48,798 nucleotides of DNA from JALZHR01 sp036389695 (GTDB lineage: Bacteria; Acidobacteriota; Blastocatellia; Pyrinomonadales; Pyrinomonadaceae). The position numbers were made by a program, and so were the translations under genes. The stretch's first letter is position 1, and each line of letters begins with the position of its first letter. The stretch covers positions 1 through 48,798 of the forward strand of contig DASVWG010000131.1 of the NCBI GenBank assembly GCA_036389695.1, in the 5' to 3' direction. A model generated the notes under the pieces. It made no database searches, was not told the origin of the DNA, and was given only the letters and a program-made list of their open reading frames with translations. Of this stretch, positions 25,164 through 32,109 are shown piece after piece.

Positions 25164-26177
25164 CTAATTTATCTTCACCACAATCTTGCCGAAATGCGAG
25201 CCGCTTTCCATATATTTCAAAGCGTCTTTCGCCTCGTCGAATGCAAAAACCTTGTCAATCACGGGCTTCAAATGATTATGAAAACAGAGCAGTTGATTCA
25301 TATGCTCAAACATCTGCCGCGAGCCGACAAAAATTCCGTGCAGCTTAACGGATTTCATAAAAACCGAAACCGGGCTGATTTCACCGCCGCCGCCGGAAAG
25401 CGCGCCGATAAGCGCGATGTGCCCGCCCATCCGCACGGCTTTCAAAGATTTCTGAATTGTGCCCGCGCCGCCGACTTCGATGACGTGGTCGACGCCGCGT
25501 TTTTCCGTCAAATCCAGCACGGCTGTGTCCCAATCGGGCGTTTCGCGGTAATTGATTAAATCGTCCGCGCCCACATCTTTGGCGCGCTGCAATTTTTCAT
25601 CGCTCGACGATGTAATAATCGTCCGCGAGCCGTAAACGCTGGCAAACTGCAGAGCGAAAATCGAAACGCCGCCCGTGCCTTGCAGCAAAACCGTCTCGCC
25701 CGCTTTCAGGCAGCCCGAAACAAACAAAGCGTGATAAGCCGTCAAGCCCGCGCACGGCAAAGTCGCGGCTTCTTCATAAGAAAGGTGGTCGGGAAAGCGC
25801 ACCAAACCGTTTTCGTTAAACGCGCCAAACTCGCGCAGACAGCCGTCCAAATCGCCGCCGAGCGTCGTGCGCGCCTTTTTAAATTCGATGTCGCCGTCAA
25901 TCCAGCCCTGCATAAAAATCGGGCAGACTTTATCGCCGATTTGCCATTTCGTCACGGCTTCGCCGACTTCGACGACCTCGCCCGCGCCGTCCGAAAAGGG
26001 AATTAGCGGCAGTTTCAGTTTCGGATTGTATGTGCCCTGCACCATCATCAAATCGCGGTAATTCAGCGAAGCCGCGTGAAATTTCACTAAAACTTCATTC
26101 GCCTCAATCTGCGGCTTTTCGCGCTCGACCAGAGCCAGATTTTCTACGCCGAATTGTTGAATCTCGTATGCTTTCAT
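25164..26177 (-). CDS. Zinc-type-like alcohol dehydrogenase (MDR), NAD(P)-dependent
   Basis: This 337-residue MDR oxidoreductase has the N terminus MKAYEIQQFGVENLALVERE. The cofactor region is VLLQGTGGVSIFALQFASVY at about 164-183. The presence of GGDLDGCLREFGAF and the absence of paired zinc Cys suggests a zinc-free enoyl or quinone reductase. The start at 26177 is chosen because the longer open frame translates a short-word repeat. It is longer than the two other MDR paralogues by about 17 residues. Both flanking junctions, 90 and 103 bases, hold repeats. Confidence 0.92.
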   Translation of the reverse strand: MKAYEIQQFGVENLALVEREKPQIEANEVLVKFHAASLNYRDLMMVQGTYNPKLKLPLIPFSDGAGEVVEVGEAVTKWQIGDKVCPIFMQGWIDGDIEFKKARTTLGGDLDGCLREFGAFNENGLVRFPDHLSYEEAATLPCAGLTAYHALFVSGCLKAGETVLLQGTGGVSIFALQFASVYGSRTIITSSSDEKLQRAKDVGADDLINYRETPDWDTAVLDLTEKRGVDHVIEVGGAGTIQKSLKAVRMGGHIALIGALSGGGGEISPVSVFMKSVKLHGIFVGSRQMFEHMNQLLCFHNHLKPVIDKVFAFDEAKDALKYMESGSHFGKIVVKIN

Positions 26178-26186
26178 AAATCTCCA

Positions 26187-26280
26187 AAGTGAAAACGTGA
26201 AAAAGTGAAAGAGTGAAAAAGTTTTGTCTCGGGAAATAGCGAATACTTTTTCACTTTTCCACATTTCCACTTTTTCACTT
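26187..26280. repeat. Short-word inverted repeat (GTGAAAAA word)
   Basis: GTGAAAAAGTGAAAGAGTGA words on the left arm pair with TTTTTCAC words on the right. It fills the junction between the MDR gene and the dioxygenase gene. Confidence 0.85.
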
Positions 26281-27093
26281 TCATCCAATTTTCACCGAAG
26301 TCATCGAAATCGAACCCAAATCGACCGCGTCGTTAAAAATCTCGATTGGCTCACCCTCCGTTTTCAGCGCCAGCGCGTAAAGCAGCGGCAGATAGTGTTC
26401 CGCCGTCGGGACGGCGAGGGCGATTTGGCTTCCTAAATTTTCATATCTAATCAGTTTGTCGTGTTCATTCGCAGAAATCAAATTCTTGAAAATTTCGTTC
26501 GCCTCGGTCGCCCAATCCAAGCCCTGATTCGGCGCGCGAAAATTTATCCGGCGCAGATTGTGAACCATATTTCCGCTGCCGATTATCAAAACTCCGCGCT
26601 CGCGCAGGTAAGCCAAATCCTTCGCCAGCTCGTAATGAAAGCCCGCCGGTTTAGTGTAATCCAGACTAATCTGCAAAACCGGCACGTCCGCCTGCGGATA
26701 TAAATGCCGCAAAATCGTCCACGTTCCGTGGTCTAAGCCCCATGTTTCGTCCAATTCAATTAATTTCTGTTTCAGCTTTTCCGCCACTTCCGCCGCAATT
26801 TCCGGACTTCCCGAAGCCGGATATTTTGCCTCGAAAAGCGCCTGCGGAAATCCGCCGAAATCATAAATCACGCGCGGCGTCGGCATCGCCGTAATCCGCG
26901 TCCCGCGCGTCTCCCAATGCGCCGAAACGACGATAATCGCCTTCGGCTGCGGCACGTTTTCAACTGCCTTTTTCCATCCGCGCGTAAAATCGTTTTCCTC
27001 GATGCCATACATCGGATTGCCGTGCCCGATGAATAAAACCGGCATTTTATATGGGGTTTGAGGCAGATTTTTTAATTCGTTAATCGTCTTCAT
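26281..27093 (-). CDS. Extradiol dioxygenase, DODA/LigB family (YgiD-like)
   Basis: This 270-residue class III extradiol ring-cleavage dioxygenase homologue shows the metal-ligand motifs FIGHGNPMYGI, VSAHWETRG, DHGTWTILRHLYP and GSGNMVHNLRRINF, which place the His residues used for metal binding. The family includes 4,5-DOPA extradiol dioxygenase, zinc- or iron-dependent. The start at 27093 is followed by about 16 residues before the conserved core, so a later start at MPVLFIGHG is possible. Co-transcription with an O-methyltransferase could point to catechol handling. Confidence 0.93.
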   Translation of the reverse strand: MKTINELKNLPQTPYKMPVLFIGHGNPMYGIEENDFTRGWKKAVENVPQPKAIIVVSAHWETRGTRITAMPTPRVIYDFGGFPQALFEAKYPASGSPEIAAEVAEKLKQKLIELDETWGLDHGTWTILRHLYPQADVPVLQISLDYTKPAGFHYELAKDLAYLRERGVLIIGSGNMVHNLRRINFRAPNQGLDWATEANEIFKNLISANEHDKLIRYENLGSQIALAVPTAEHYLPLLYALALKTEGEPIEIFNDAVDLGSISMTSVKIG

Positions 27094-27102
27094 TTTTTGT
27101 TC

Positions 27103-27199
27103 CGTGTCAGTAGCCCAAGCGTCAGCGCGGGCTTTCTTTACTAATGAACTCTTTACGTCGCAGGCGAAAGCCCTTCCTCACGGTCAGGCTACTGACACG
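27103..27199. repeat. Palindromic element with 13-bp terminal inverted repeats
   Basis: CGTGTCAGTAGCC (27103-27115) and GGCTACTGACACG (27187-27199) bound a 97-base element with further internal complementarity (GCGCGGGCTTTC and GAAAGCCC). It fills the junction between the dioxygenase and thioredoxin-like genes. No transposase is encoded. Confidence 0.85.
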
Positions 27200-27205
27200 T
27201 TCTTC

Positions 27206-27823
27206 TCAGCTAATCGCTGCCGCCCGCGTTTTCCCTGACCATTCATCCAATAAAGCTTCAAATTCTTTCTGCAAAGACTGCTCTTTGTCCTGCAGATACC
27301 AGCGCTGGATGTTTTCCATCATCTGCGGTTTTTCCAAGCCGTTTTTCTTCATCTCGAAAAAATAATTCATCGCCACCTGCGGGCGCGGTCCCCACGTTCC
27401 CAATTCTTCGAGCGTTTCGGCGTCGAGCGCGACGAGCTTCGGAATTGAGCGCGCGTTGTAGGTCAGATATTTGTCCATCAATTCCAGATTTTCGTCGCGC
27501 AGAACGTAACGCGTTTCGATTTTTTCGGGATTTTCCGCCGCGATTTTTTCGATAGTCGGAATATTCTGCGCCGCGTCGCCGCACCAGCCTTCGGTCAGAA
27601 TAAGCCAAATCATTTTGCGCTCGACGCTGCGGGCTTTTTCTTTGACCGAATCGTTCAATTTCACCGTTTTTTCCAGGCGATGCATTCGCTGGCGATTCAG
27701 TTTTCCGTAATTAAACATCGCTTCCGATTGATTCTCGCCGGTCGTTTTGCCGTCTAAAAGCAAATCGTCAATCAGCTTGATGTATTCGGCGTAAGTCATC
27801 GCCTTTTCGATATAATTTTTCAT
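27206..27823 (-). CDS. Thioredoxin-fold protein, WCGDA-type
   Basis: This 205-residue protein has a thioredoxin-like domain containing LTEGWCGDAAQNIPTIEKIA and YNARSIPKLVALDAETLEEL. The active-site motif is W-C-G-D-A and not CxxC, so there is one Cys and no disulfide exchange pair. This is the pattern of the thioredoxin_9 (PF14595-like) family. The N-terminal 75 residues are helical. It is 14 bases downstream of the PNPOx-like gene and on the same strand, hence one transcript. A role in redox sensing or repair is an inference. Confidence 0.86.
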   Translation of the reverse strand: MKNYIEKAMTYAEYIKLIDDLLLDGKTTGENQSEAMFNYGKLNRQRMHRLEKTVKLNDSVKEKARSVERKMIWLILTEGWCGDAAQNIPTIEKIAAENPEKIETRYVLRDENLELMDKYLTYNARSIPKLVALDAETLEELGTWGPRPQVAMNYFFEMKKNGLEKPQMMENIQRWYLQDKEQSLQKEFEALLDEWSGKTRAAAIS

Positions 27824-27837
27824 AATTGCTAACTCGC

Positions 27838-28455
27838 TTAAACTCCCGCTTTTAATTTTTCAATCTCCGCTTCCAGCTTTTGAACGTATTCATTCAAAGG
27901 CTGAATCATTGTCTTTACTTCTTCCATCGTGTAGCGCGGCGTAATGTGCTGCGGGCAGTTCCAGTCAAACGCTTTAACGTGCAAAATTACCGCTCGCTCA
28001 ATCTTCGCTTCGTAACTTTCGTCGCGCAGTTTTTCAATCAATTCCGGCGCTTCCCGTACGTCTTTTACTTCGGCTTCCGCCAGAATTTTTAAACGGCGCC
28101 GGTTCGCGTAATCCATTAGAAACAAAGCGACTTTCCGGTTCGCCCGCAAATTTCCGACGCTGATGTATTGCAGATTGCCGCGAAAATCCGCGAAGGCAAT
28201 CGACCGCTCGTCCAGCGCTTTCAAAAATCCGCGCCGCCCGCCGCGAAATTGGATATACGGCTGACCGCCGTCGCCGGCGCTTCCCATATAAAAACCGTCC
28301 CTTTGCTCGATAAAATCAATCTCCGCGTCCGTCAAAACCGTGTTTTGCGCAATTGCCGAATTTTGAAATTTTTCATAGCGCCGCCGCGAACCGTATCGCT
28401 CCTGCGCTTCCTTGACGGCGGGCGTAAAAGTTATGTCAAAAAATTTATTGGACAT
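27838..28455 (-). CDS. Pyridoxamine 5'-phosphate oxidase family flavoprotein
   Basis: This 205-residue split-beta-barrel FMN-binding protein contains IAFADFRGNLQYISVGNLRA, NRKVALFLMDYANRRRLKIL, AEAEVKDVREAPELIEKLRD and HVKAFDWNCPQHITPRYTME. These match the PNPOx-like group seen with general stress flavoproteins more than true PdxH. A His-Pro-rich C-terminal coiled segment follows. It has a 198-base gap to the Rrf2 gene upstream and a 14-base gap to the thioredoxin-like gene. The product is probably a cytoplasmic dimer. Confidence 0.9.
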   Translation of the reverse strand: MSNKFFDITFTPAVKEAQERYGSRRRYEKFQNSAIAQNTVLTDAEIDFIEQRDGFYMGSAGDGGQPYIQFRGGRRGFLKALDERSIAFADFRGNLQYISVGNLRANRKVALFLMDYANRRRLKILAEAEVKDVREAPELIEKLRDESYEAKIERAVILHVKAFDWNCPQHITPRYTMEEVKTMIQPLNEYVQKLEAEIEKLKAGV

Positions 28456-28653
28456 TTATTTTCAAGCCTTCACTACTGCATCAGCCGCGCTATAAAAAGA
28501 CTCAACCGCAAAAGCGACGGATAAACGGCAAGCAATTTCGCCGATAAAGCGAGCAGAATCGTCGAAGGCTTTTCGCATATAAAACATTCTCTCTGATTTC
28601 TTACCGCAGCATTACAATTCATAAAAAAACTTCCCCGACTCGTAAAATTTTTA

Positions 28654-29118
28654 TCAAATCCTTTCGGCGTCGTCGCATTGTTTCGCGATTAAATCTCCGC
28701 CCGCGCCCGCTATAAGCTGCAAAACTTCGGCGAGCGTGATGCAGCGCAGCGTCTGCCAGACGGCTTTGTCGACGCGGTTCTGAATATTGATTAAAACGCT
28801 TTCGATATTGCGGCTGACTTTGCATTCGCCTTCCAGCGAAGGCTGGTGAACGGAAAAAGCCGCGCTCGATTCGACCGCCTGATAAATCGCCCACAGCGAA
28901 ATTTCTTCCGGCTTGCGTTTCAGACGACTGCCGCCGTGCGCGCCCGCCTGCGTCTCCACCAAATCGGCTTTCGCCAGCTCCGGCAAAAGCCTGCGGATAA
29001 CCACCGGATTCGTCTTGACAAAACACGCGATAGACTCCGATTTCAGCGGCGAATCCGCGTGATTCGCCATCAAAGCCAAAGTGTGAACCGCAATTGCAAA
29101 ACGACTGTTGCCTGCCAT
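28654..29118 (-). CDS. Rrf2 family transcriptional regulator
   Basis: This 154-residue winged-helix regulator begins MAGNSRFAIAVHTLALMANH. The wHTH core is LKSESIACFVKTNPVVIRRL and LAKADLVETQAGAHGGSRLK. Only one Cys (GECKVSRN) falls in the region where IscR and NsrR carry three cluster ligands, so iron-sulfur binding looks unlikely and the protein resembles the cluster-free YwnA type. It is the first gene of the minus-strand redox run. A double palindrome just upstream (29129-29163) is the expected operator, indicating autoregulation. Confidence 0.92.
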   Translation of the reverse strand: MAGNSRFAIAVHTLALMANHADSPLKSESIACFVKTNPVVIRRLLPELAKADLVETQAGAHGGSRLKRKPEEISLWAIYQAVESSAAFSVHQPSLEGECKVSRNIESVLINIQNRVDKAVWQTLRCITLAEVLQLIAGAGGDLIAKQCDDAERI

Positions 29119-29128
29119 AATTTCATTC

Positions 29129-29163
29129 GTAACAAAAACTGTTACAGTAACAATAATAGTTAC
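29129..29163 (-). promoter_or_regulatory. Tandem palindromic operator for the Rrf2 gene
   Basis: Two GTAAC-N7-GTTAC palindromes, at 29129-29145 and 29147-29163, are separated by one base. Their 18-base repeat distance puts two dimers side by side. They lie 11-45 bases upstream of the Rrf2 ATG and probably overlap its promoter. Confidence 0.75.
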
Positions 29164-29206
29164 AGATAAAAGCTTTGTCAAGCGAAAATTTTCAAAAAAA
29201 CAAAAA

Positions 29207-29358
29207 AGGCAGAAGCCCGCGCGTCAGCAAGGGCGGAAATAGATTGGGATTGCGGAATGTGGATTTCGGATTTGAACTTTAGCTAACGATAAATCTAAAA
29301 TCTAAAATCTAAAATCATCAATGTTTCTCCGCCCTTGCTGACGGGCGGGCTTCTGCCT
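29207..29358. mobile_element. MITE-like element, AGGCAGAAGCCCGC family
   Basis: It has 31-bp terminal inverted repeats (AGGCAGAAGCCCGCGCGTCA and its partner, one mismatch) at 29207-29237 and 29328-29358. Inside lie short-word repeats (TCTAAAATCTAAAATC). There is no coding capacity. Related termini occur at 30041-30117 and 46728-46810. Confidence 0.8.
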
Positions 29359-29431
29359 CGTTCCGCGCGCGTTTGTTTTAAAATCAAACACTTTCGCCGC
29401 GCATTGCATAACAAATCTTCGATTTCACAGT

Positions 29432-29447
29432 TGGCACAAAGATTGCT
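29432..29447 (+). promoter_or_regulatory. Sigma-54 (-24/-12) promoter of the hemerythrin gene
   Basis: TGGCACAAAGATTGCT fits the sigma-54 consensus TGGCACr-N4-TTGCW, with the GG (29433-29434) and GC (29445-29446) ten bases apart. Transcription would start about 60 bases before the ATG. Confidence 0.8.
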
Positions 29448-29517
29448 TTTAACCTTTTGAAATCGCGGAGTGTATCAAAATCATTCCAATAAATCATCGA
29501 ACGAAGGGAAGGTTTCT

Positions 29518-29976
29518 ATGAACGCAATTGAATTATTAAAAGCAGACCACAAAGTAGTCGACAGGCTTTTTCAGAAGGTAAAAGCCGATAAGGAAGGCGA
29601 AAAGCATCAGGAGCTTTTCGAGCAGATTAAGGCTGAACTCGAAGTTCACACGCACATCGAAGAAACAATTTTTTATCCGAAGCTAAAAGAAGAAAAAGAA
29701 CTGGAAGACATCGTGCTCGAAGGCATCGAGGAACATCATCAGGCGAAAATGTTCCTGCGCGAGCTTTCCAATCTGGTGGAAGACAGTGAAAAATTCGAGC
29801 CGAAACTGAAAGTTTTGATGGAAGACATCACGCATCACGTGCAGGAAGAAGAAGGCGAAATGTTTCCGAAAGTCGAAGAGATTTTCGACGCCGCGACGCT
29901 GAAAGAACTCGGCGCGCAGATGGAAGCCGAAAAGAAAAACTTCAAAAAATCACAACACGCCGGCGCGGGCAGGTAA
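29518..29976 (+). CDS. Hemerythrin domain-containing protein
   Basis: This 152-residue four-helix bundle protein carries the diiron ligands His and Glu in LLKADHKVVDRLF, EVHTHIEETIFYP, EHHQAKMFLRELS and ITHHVQEEEGEMFP. It begins MNAIELLKADHKVVDRLFQK. The ATG at 29518 follows GAAGGGAAGG. The protein would bind oxygen or NO, or sense iron in characterised relatives. It lies behind a sigma-54 promoter and a MITE-like element, and next to the Rrf2 gene. A strong terminator follows 20 bases later. Confidence 0.94.
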   Translation: MNAIELLKADHKVVDRLFQKVKADKEGEKHQELFEQIKAELEVHTHIEETIFYPKLKEEKELEDIVLEGIEEHHQAKMFLRELSNLVEDSEKFEPKLKVLMEDITHHVQEEEGEMFPKVEEIFDAATLKELGAQMEAEKKNFKKSQHAGAGR

Positions 29977-29995
29977 GTCGCTTTAGTGAAGTGTG

Positions 29996-30034
29996 AAAAA
30001 CGGCGAGTGAAATTATTTATCACTCGCCGTTTTT
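29996..30034 (+). terminator. Intrinsic terminator after hemerythrin
   Basis: AAAAACGGCGAGTGA pairs with TCACTCGCCGTTTTT around a nine-base loop, with a T-rich tail. It lies 20 bases after the hemerythrin stop and could also work for the minus strand. Confidence 0.9.
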
Positions 30035-30040
30035 CTTTTT

Positions 30041-30117
30041 AGGCAGAAACGCGACAGTTATGGAGCGTGTCTCTTACCGATGAAGAACACGCTCCATTAC
30101 CGCCCGCGTTTCTGCCT
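30041..30117. mobile_element. MITE-like element, AGGCAGAAACGCG variant
   Basis: AGGCAGAAACGCG (30041-30053) and its complement (30105-30117) bound a 77-base element. An inner stem (TGGAGCGTGT with AACACGCTCC) adds structure. The termini match the family of 29207-29358 and 46728-46810. Confidence 0.75.
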
Positions 30118-30125
30118 TTATTGCT

Positions 30126-31001
30126 TCAAAACCCTGCAATCGAATGATTGACGGGCGAATGTCCGTGACCTAAATTCGGCGCGGTGCGAATCGCTTCGGT
30201 GACGAATTTTTTCGCCGATTCGACGGCTTCGGGCAGAGCTTTTCCGTTTGCCAGATTTGCCGTAATCGCCGCCGCAAACGTGCAGCCCGTGCCGTGCGTC
30301 GCGTTTGTCTCGATAAAATCTGCGGAAAATGTAAATTCGCGCTCGCCGGTAAACATAAAATCTATTGCTTTTCGTCCTTCGTCATTTGTCCCTTGTCCTT
30401 CGTCCGTCAATTCCGCGTCTTGAGATTTATATTCCCCATTTCGCAATCCGCAATCCGCAATCGGCAGGTGTCCGCCTTTTATTAAAACCGCTTTAGCGCC
30501 GAGAGCTTGCATTATTTGAGCGGCGCGGCGAATGTCTTCGATGTTTTCGATTTTTATTCGCGCGATGCGTTCCGCTTCGGGAATGTTCGGCGTGATGACG
30601 GTCGAAAGCGGAAAAAGTTTTTCGATTAAGGCTTGCAAAGCTTCGTCGTCGATTAAATCGAAGCCGGAAGTCGAGCGGACGACCGGGTCGACGACGAAAT
30701 TCTCCAGATTATTTTCCCGCACGAGACGCGCGACTTCCTCGATGACTTCGCGCGTCGGAAGCATTCCGGTTTTCAGCGCCGCGACTTTAAAATCCTGCAA
30801 AATCGGCTCGACTTGCCCGCGCACGCTTTCCGCCGTTTGATTAACCGCGCCGAAAACGCCGACCGTATTTTGAAAAGTCAGCGAAGCGGCGGCGGCGGTC
30901 GCGAAACAGCCGAAAGCCGTAAAGGTTTTGATGTCGGCGATAATGCCCGCGCCGCCGGAAGGGTCAAGCCCGGCAATCGTCAGACAAACTTTTTGATTCA
31001 T
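30126..31001 (-). CDS. thiD: Hydroxymethylpyrimidine/phosphomethylpyrimidine kinase ThiD
   Basis: This 291-residue ribokinase-fold kinase phosphorylates HMP and HMP-P to HMP-PP in thiamine synthesis. It shows AGLDPSGGAGIIADIKTFTA near the N terminus, AALKTGMLP, VVDPVVRSTSGFDLID, and the C-terminal catalytic loop NATHGTGCTFAAAITANLAN. Residues about 179-210 carry a low-complexity insert (GLRNGEYKSQDAELTDEGQG and beyond) not expected in the family, whose DNA consists of intergenic repeat words. The insert is in frame, so activity may survive. The thiE gene follows upstream in the minus-strand order, 29 bases away. Confidence 0.93.
   Translation of the reverse strand: MNQKVCLTIAGLDPSGGAGIIADIKTFTAFGCFATAAAASLTFQNTVGVFGAVNQTAESVRGQVEPILQDFKVAALKTGMLPTREVIEEVARLVRENNLENFVVDPVVRSTSGFDLIDDEALQALIEKLFPLSTVITPNIPEAERIARIKIENIEDIRRAAQIMQALGAKAVLIKGGHLPIADCGLRNGEYKSQDAELTDEGQGTNDEGRKAIDFMFTGEREFTFSADFIETNATHGTGCTFAAAITANLANGKALPEAVESAKKFVTEAIRTAPNLGHGHSPVNHSIAGF
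30371..30464. repeat. Short-word repeats inside thiD coding sequence
   Basis: GTCCTTCGTCATTTGTCCC and CGCAATCCGCAATCCGCAAT words lie in frame within thiD (residues about 179-210). The first word type matches the intergenic repeat at 37601-37694. This is the only coding insertion of such words seen in the window. Confidence 0.8.
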
Positions 31002-31030
31002 AATTCGATTTTAGCTTTTTGAATCTTTCT

Positions 31031-31678
31031 TCACCATTCCAACTCTGGCAAATGAGCTTCGTCGTTCAAAAAACGAATCGCGGCAAATCCGTCGGCAATC
31101 GGCAGAACTTCGCGATAATTCGTTTCGTCAACGCCGCCGAGCGCGACGACGGGAAAAGGTTTCAGCCGGGCGCAGGCTTTTTTTAATTCGTCCAAGCCGA
31201 GCGGCTCGCCTTTATTCGGGCTTCTGAAAATCGGGCTGAACGTAATGAAATCCGCGCCTTGTCGTTTGGCTGAGACAGCTTCGTCAATCGTGTGCGTCGA
31301 GACGCCGACGATAAAATCTTTCGGAAAGCTCCGGCGAATCGTTTCGGCGGAAAGCGAAAGGGAAGTCAGGTGAACGCCGTCGGCTCCGGCGCTGAAAGCG
31401 ATGTCGGCGCGGTCGTTGACGAGAATTTTCGTTTGGGAATTGCGCACGAGGCGCGCGGCTTTTTCGGTTAATTCGTAAGCAAATCGCGCGGAAAGCTGTT
31501 TTTCGCGAATTTGGATGAAAGATATTTCGGCGCGGACGGCGGCTTCGATGATTCGGAGAATCTCTGCGGATTTTTCGGGAAAATTTTTGACGGTCGCTTC
31601 GCCTCTGGTAATGAGATAGATGAGTTTGCGAGAGGAAAACGATTTATGCAGTATTTCTTTTTCTCCCCGGCTCCCCAA
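31031..31678 (-). CDS. thiE: Thiamine phosphate synthase ThiE
   Basis: This TIM-barrel enzyme of about 210 residues couples HMP-PP with thiazole phosphate. It shows ISFIQIREKQLSARFAYELT, ILVNDRADIAFSAGADGVHL, GVSTHTIDEAVSAKRQGADF, ITFSPIFRSPNKGEPLGLDE and VVALGGVDETNYREVL. No ATG precedes the core. The TTG at 31678 is used because AAGGAG lies eight bases upstream, but that stretch is itself a GGGGAG short-word repeat, so the true start is uncertain. It lies 12 bases after the upstream membrane-protein gene. Confidence 0.88.
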   Translation of the reverse strand: MGSRGEKEILHKSFSSRKLIYLITRGEATVKNFPEKSAEILRIIEAAVRAEISFIQIREKQLSARFAYELTEKAARLVRNSQTKILVNDRADIAFSAGADGVHLTSLSLSAETIRRSFPKDFIVGVSTHTIDEAVSAKRQGADFITFSPIFRSPNKGEPLGLDELKKACARLKPFPVVALGGVDETNYREVLPIADGFAAIRFLNDEAHLPELEW

Positions 31679-31690
31679 CTCCCCGACTCC

Positions 31691-31981
31691 TTACTTCTCT
31701 TTACCTTCGAGCATTTTTACGCTCTGGTTGAAATGCGCTATTTCCCAGAAGGCGATAAAAATATTCAGGATTCCGAGTCCGGTGACCGCGCCGCGCACCC
31801 AGCCGGAAGCGACGGCGGTTTGCAGAACCGGCAAGCCGGTTTTGCTCGCGACATACGCCAGCAGATAATTATTGCCCCAATCGCCCAAAGCGCCGAGACT
31901 TATCCACGGCAGCAAAGTCAGCGTAATGCCGACTTCCAGACTGAGGAAAATAATAAAAATGACCGTTAAACGCGCGACCAT
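31691..31981 (-). CDS. Small membrane protein, function unknown
   Basis: This 96-residue protein has two or three hydrophobic segments: MVARLTVIFIIFLSLEVGIT, NYLLAYVASKTGLPVLQTA, and GAVTGLGILNIFIAFWEIAH. I do not recognise a family. ATG 31981 is chosen over the longer frame, which translates a short-word repeat. The stop overlaps the ribosome-binding region of thiE, so the two may be coupled. Spacing suggests one transcript with thiE and thiD, but no function in thiamine synthesis can be claimed. Confidence 0.6.
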   Translation of the reverse strand: MVARLTVIFIIFLSLEVGITLTLLPWISLGALGDWGNNYLLAYVASKTGLPVLQTAVASGWVRGAVTGLGILNIFIAFWEIAHFNQSVKMLEGKEK

Positions 31982-31992
31982 AAAACGAGTAT

Positions 31993-32109
31993 AAAGGCAA
32001 AAGGCAAAAGGTAAAAGGCAAAATGGGAAGTGATAAGGAAAAAGTGATAGGTGATAAGAAATACAAAGTTTCTTCCCTATCACCTATCACTTATCACCTA
32101 TCACTTTTT
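31993..32109. repeat. Short-word repeats (AAAAGGC and GTGATAAG words)
   Basis: AAAGGCAAAAGGCAAAAGG words are followed by GTGATAGGTGATAAG and the complementary CTATCACCTATCACTTATCA. This gives a long stem at the junction of the TPR gene and the small membrane gene. Confidence 0.85.

Noticed and set aside
25164..26288. N-terminally extended MDR, LLM, GNAT, Rrf2 and membrane protein frames
   Set aside because: The extra residues translate short-word repeats or operator DNA; internal ATG codons match the family starts.
28654..29118. NsrR or IscR-type iron-sulfur regulator
   Set aside because: Only one Cys lies in the cluster-binding region, so the general Rrf2 call is kept.
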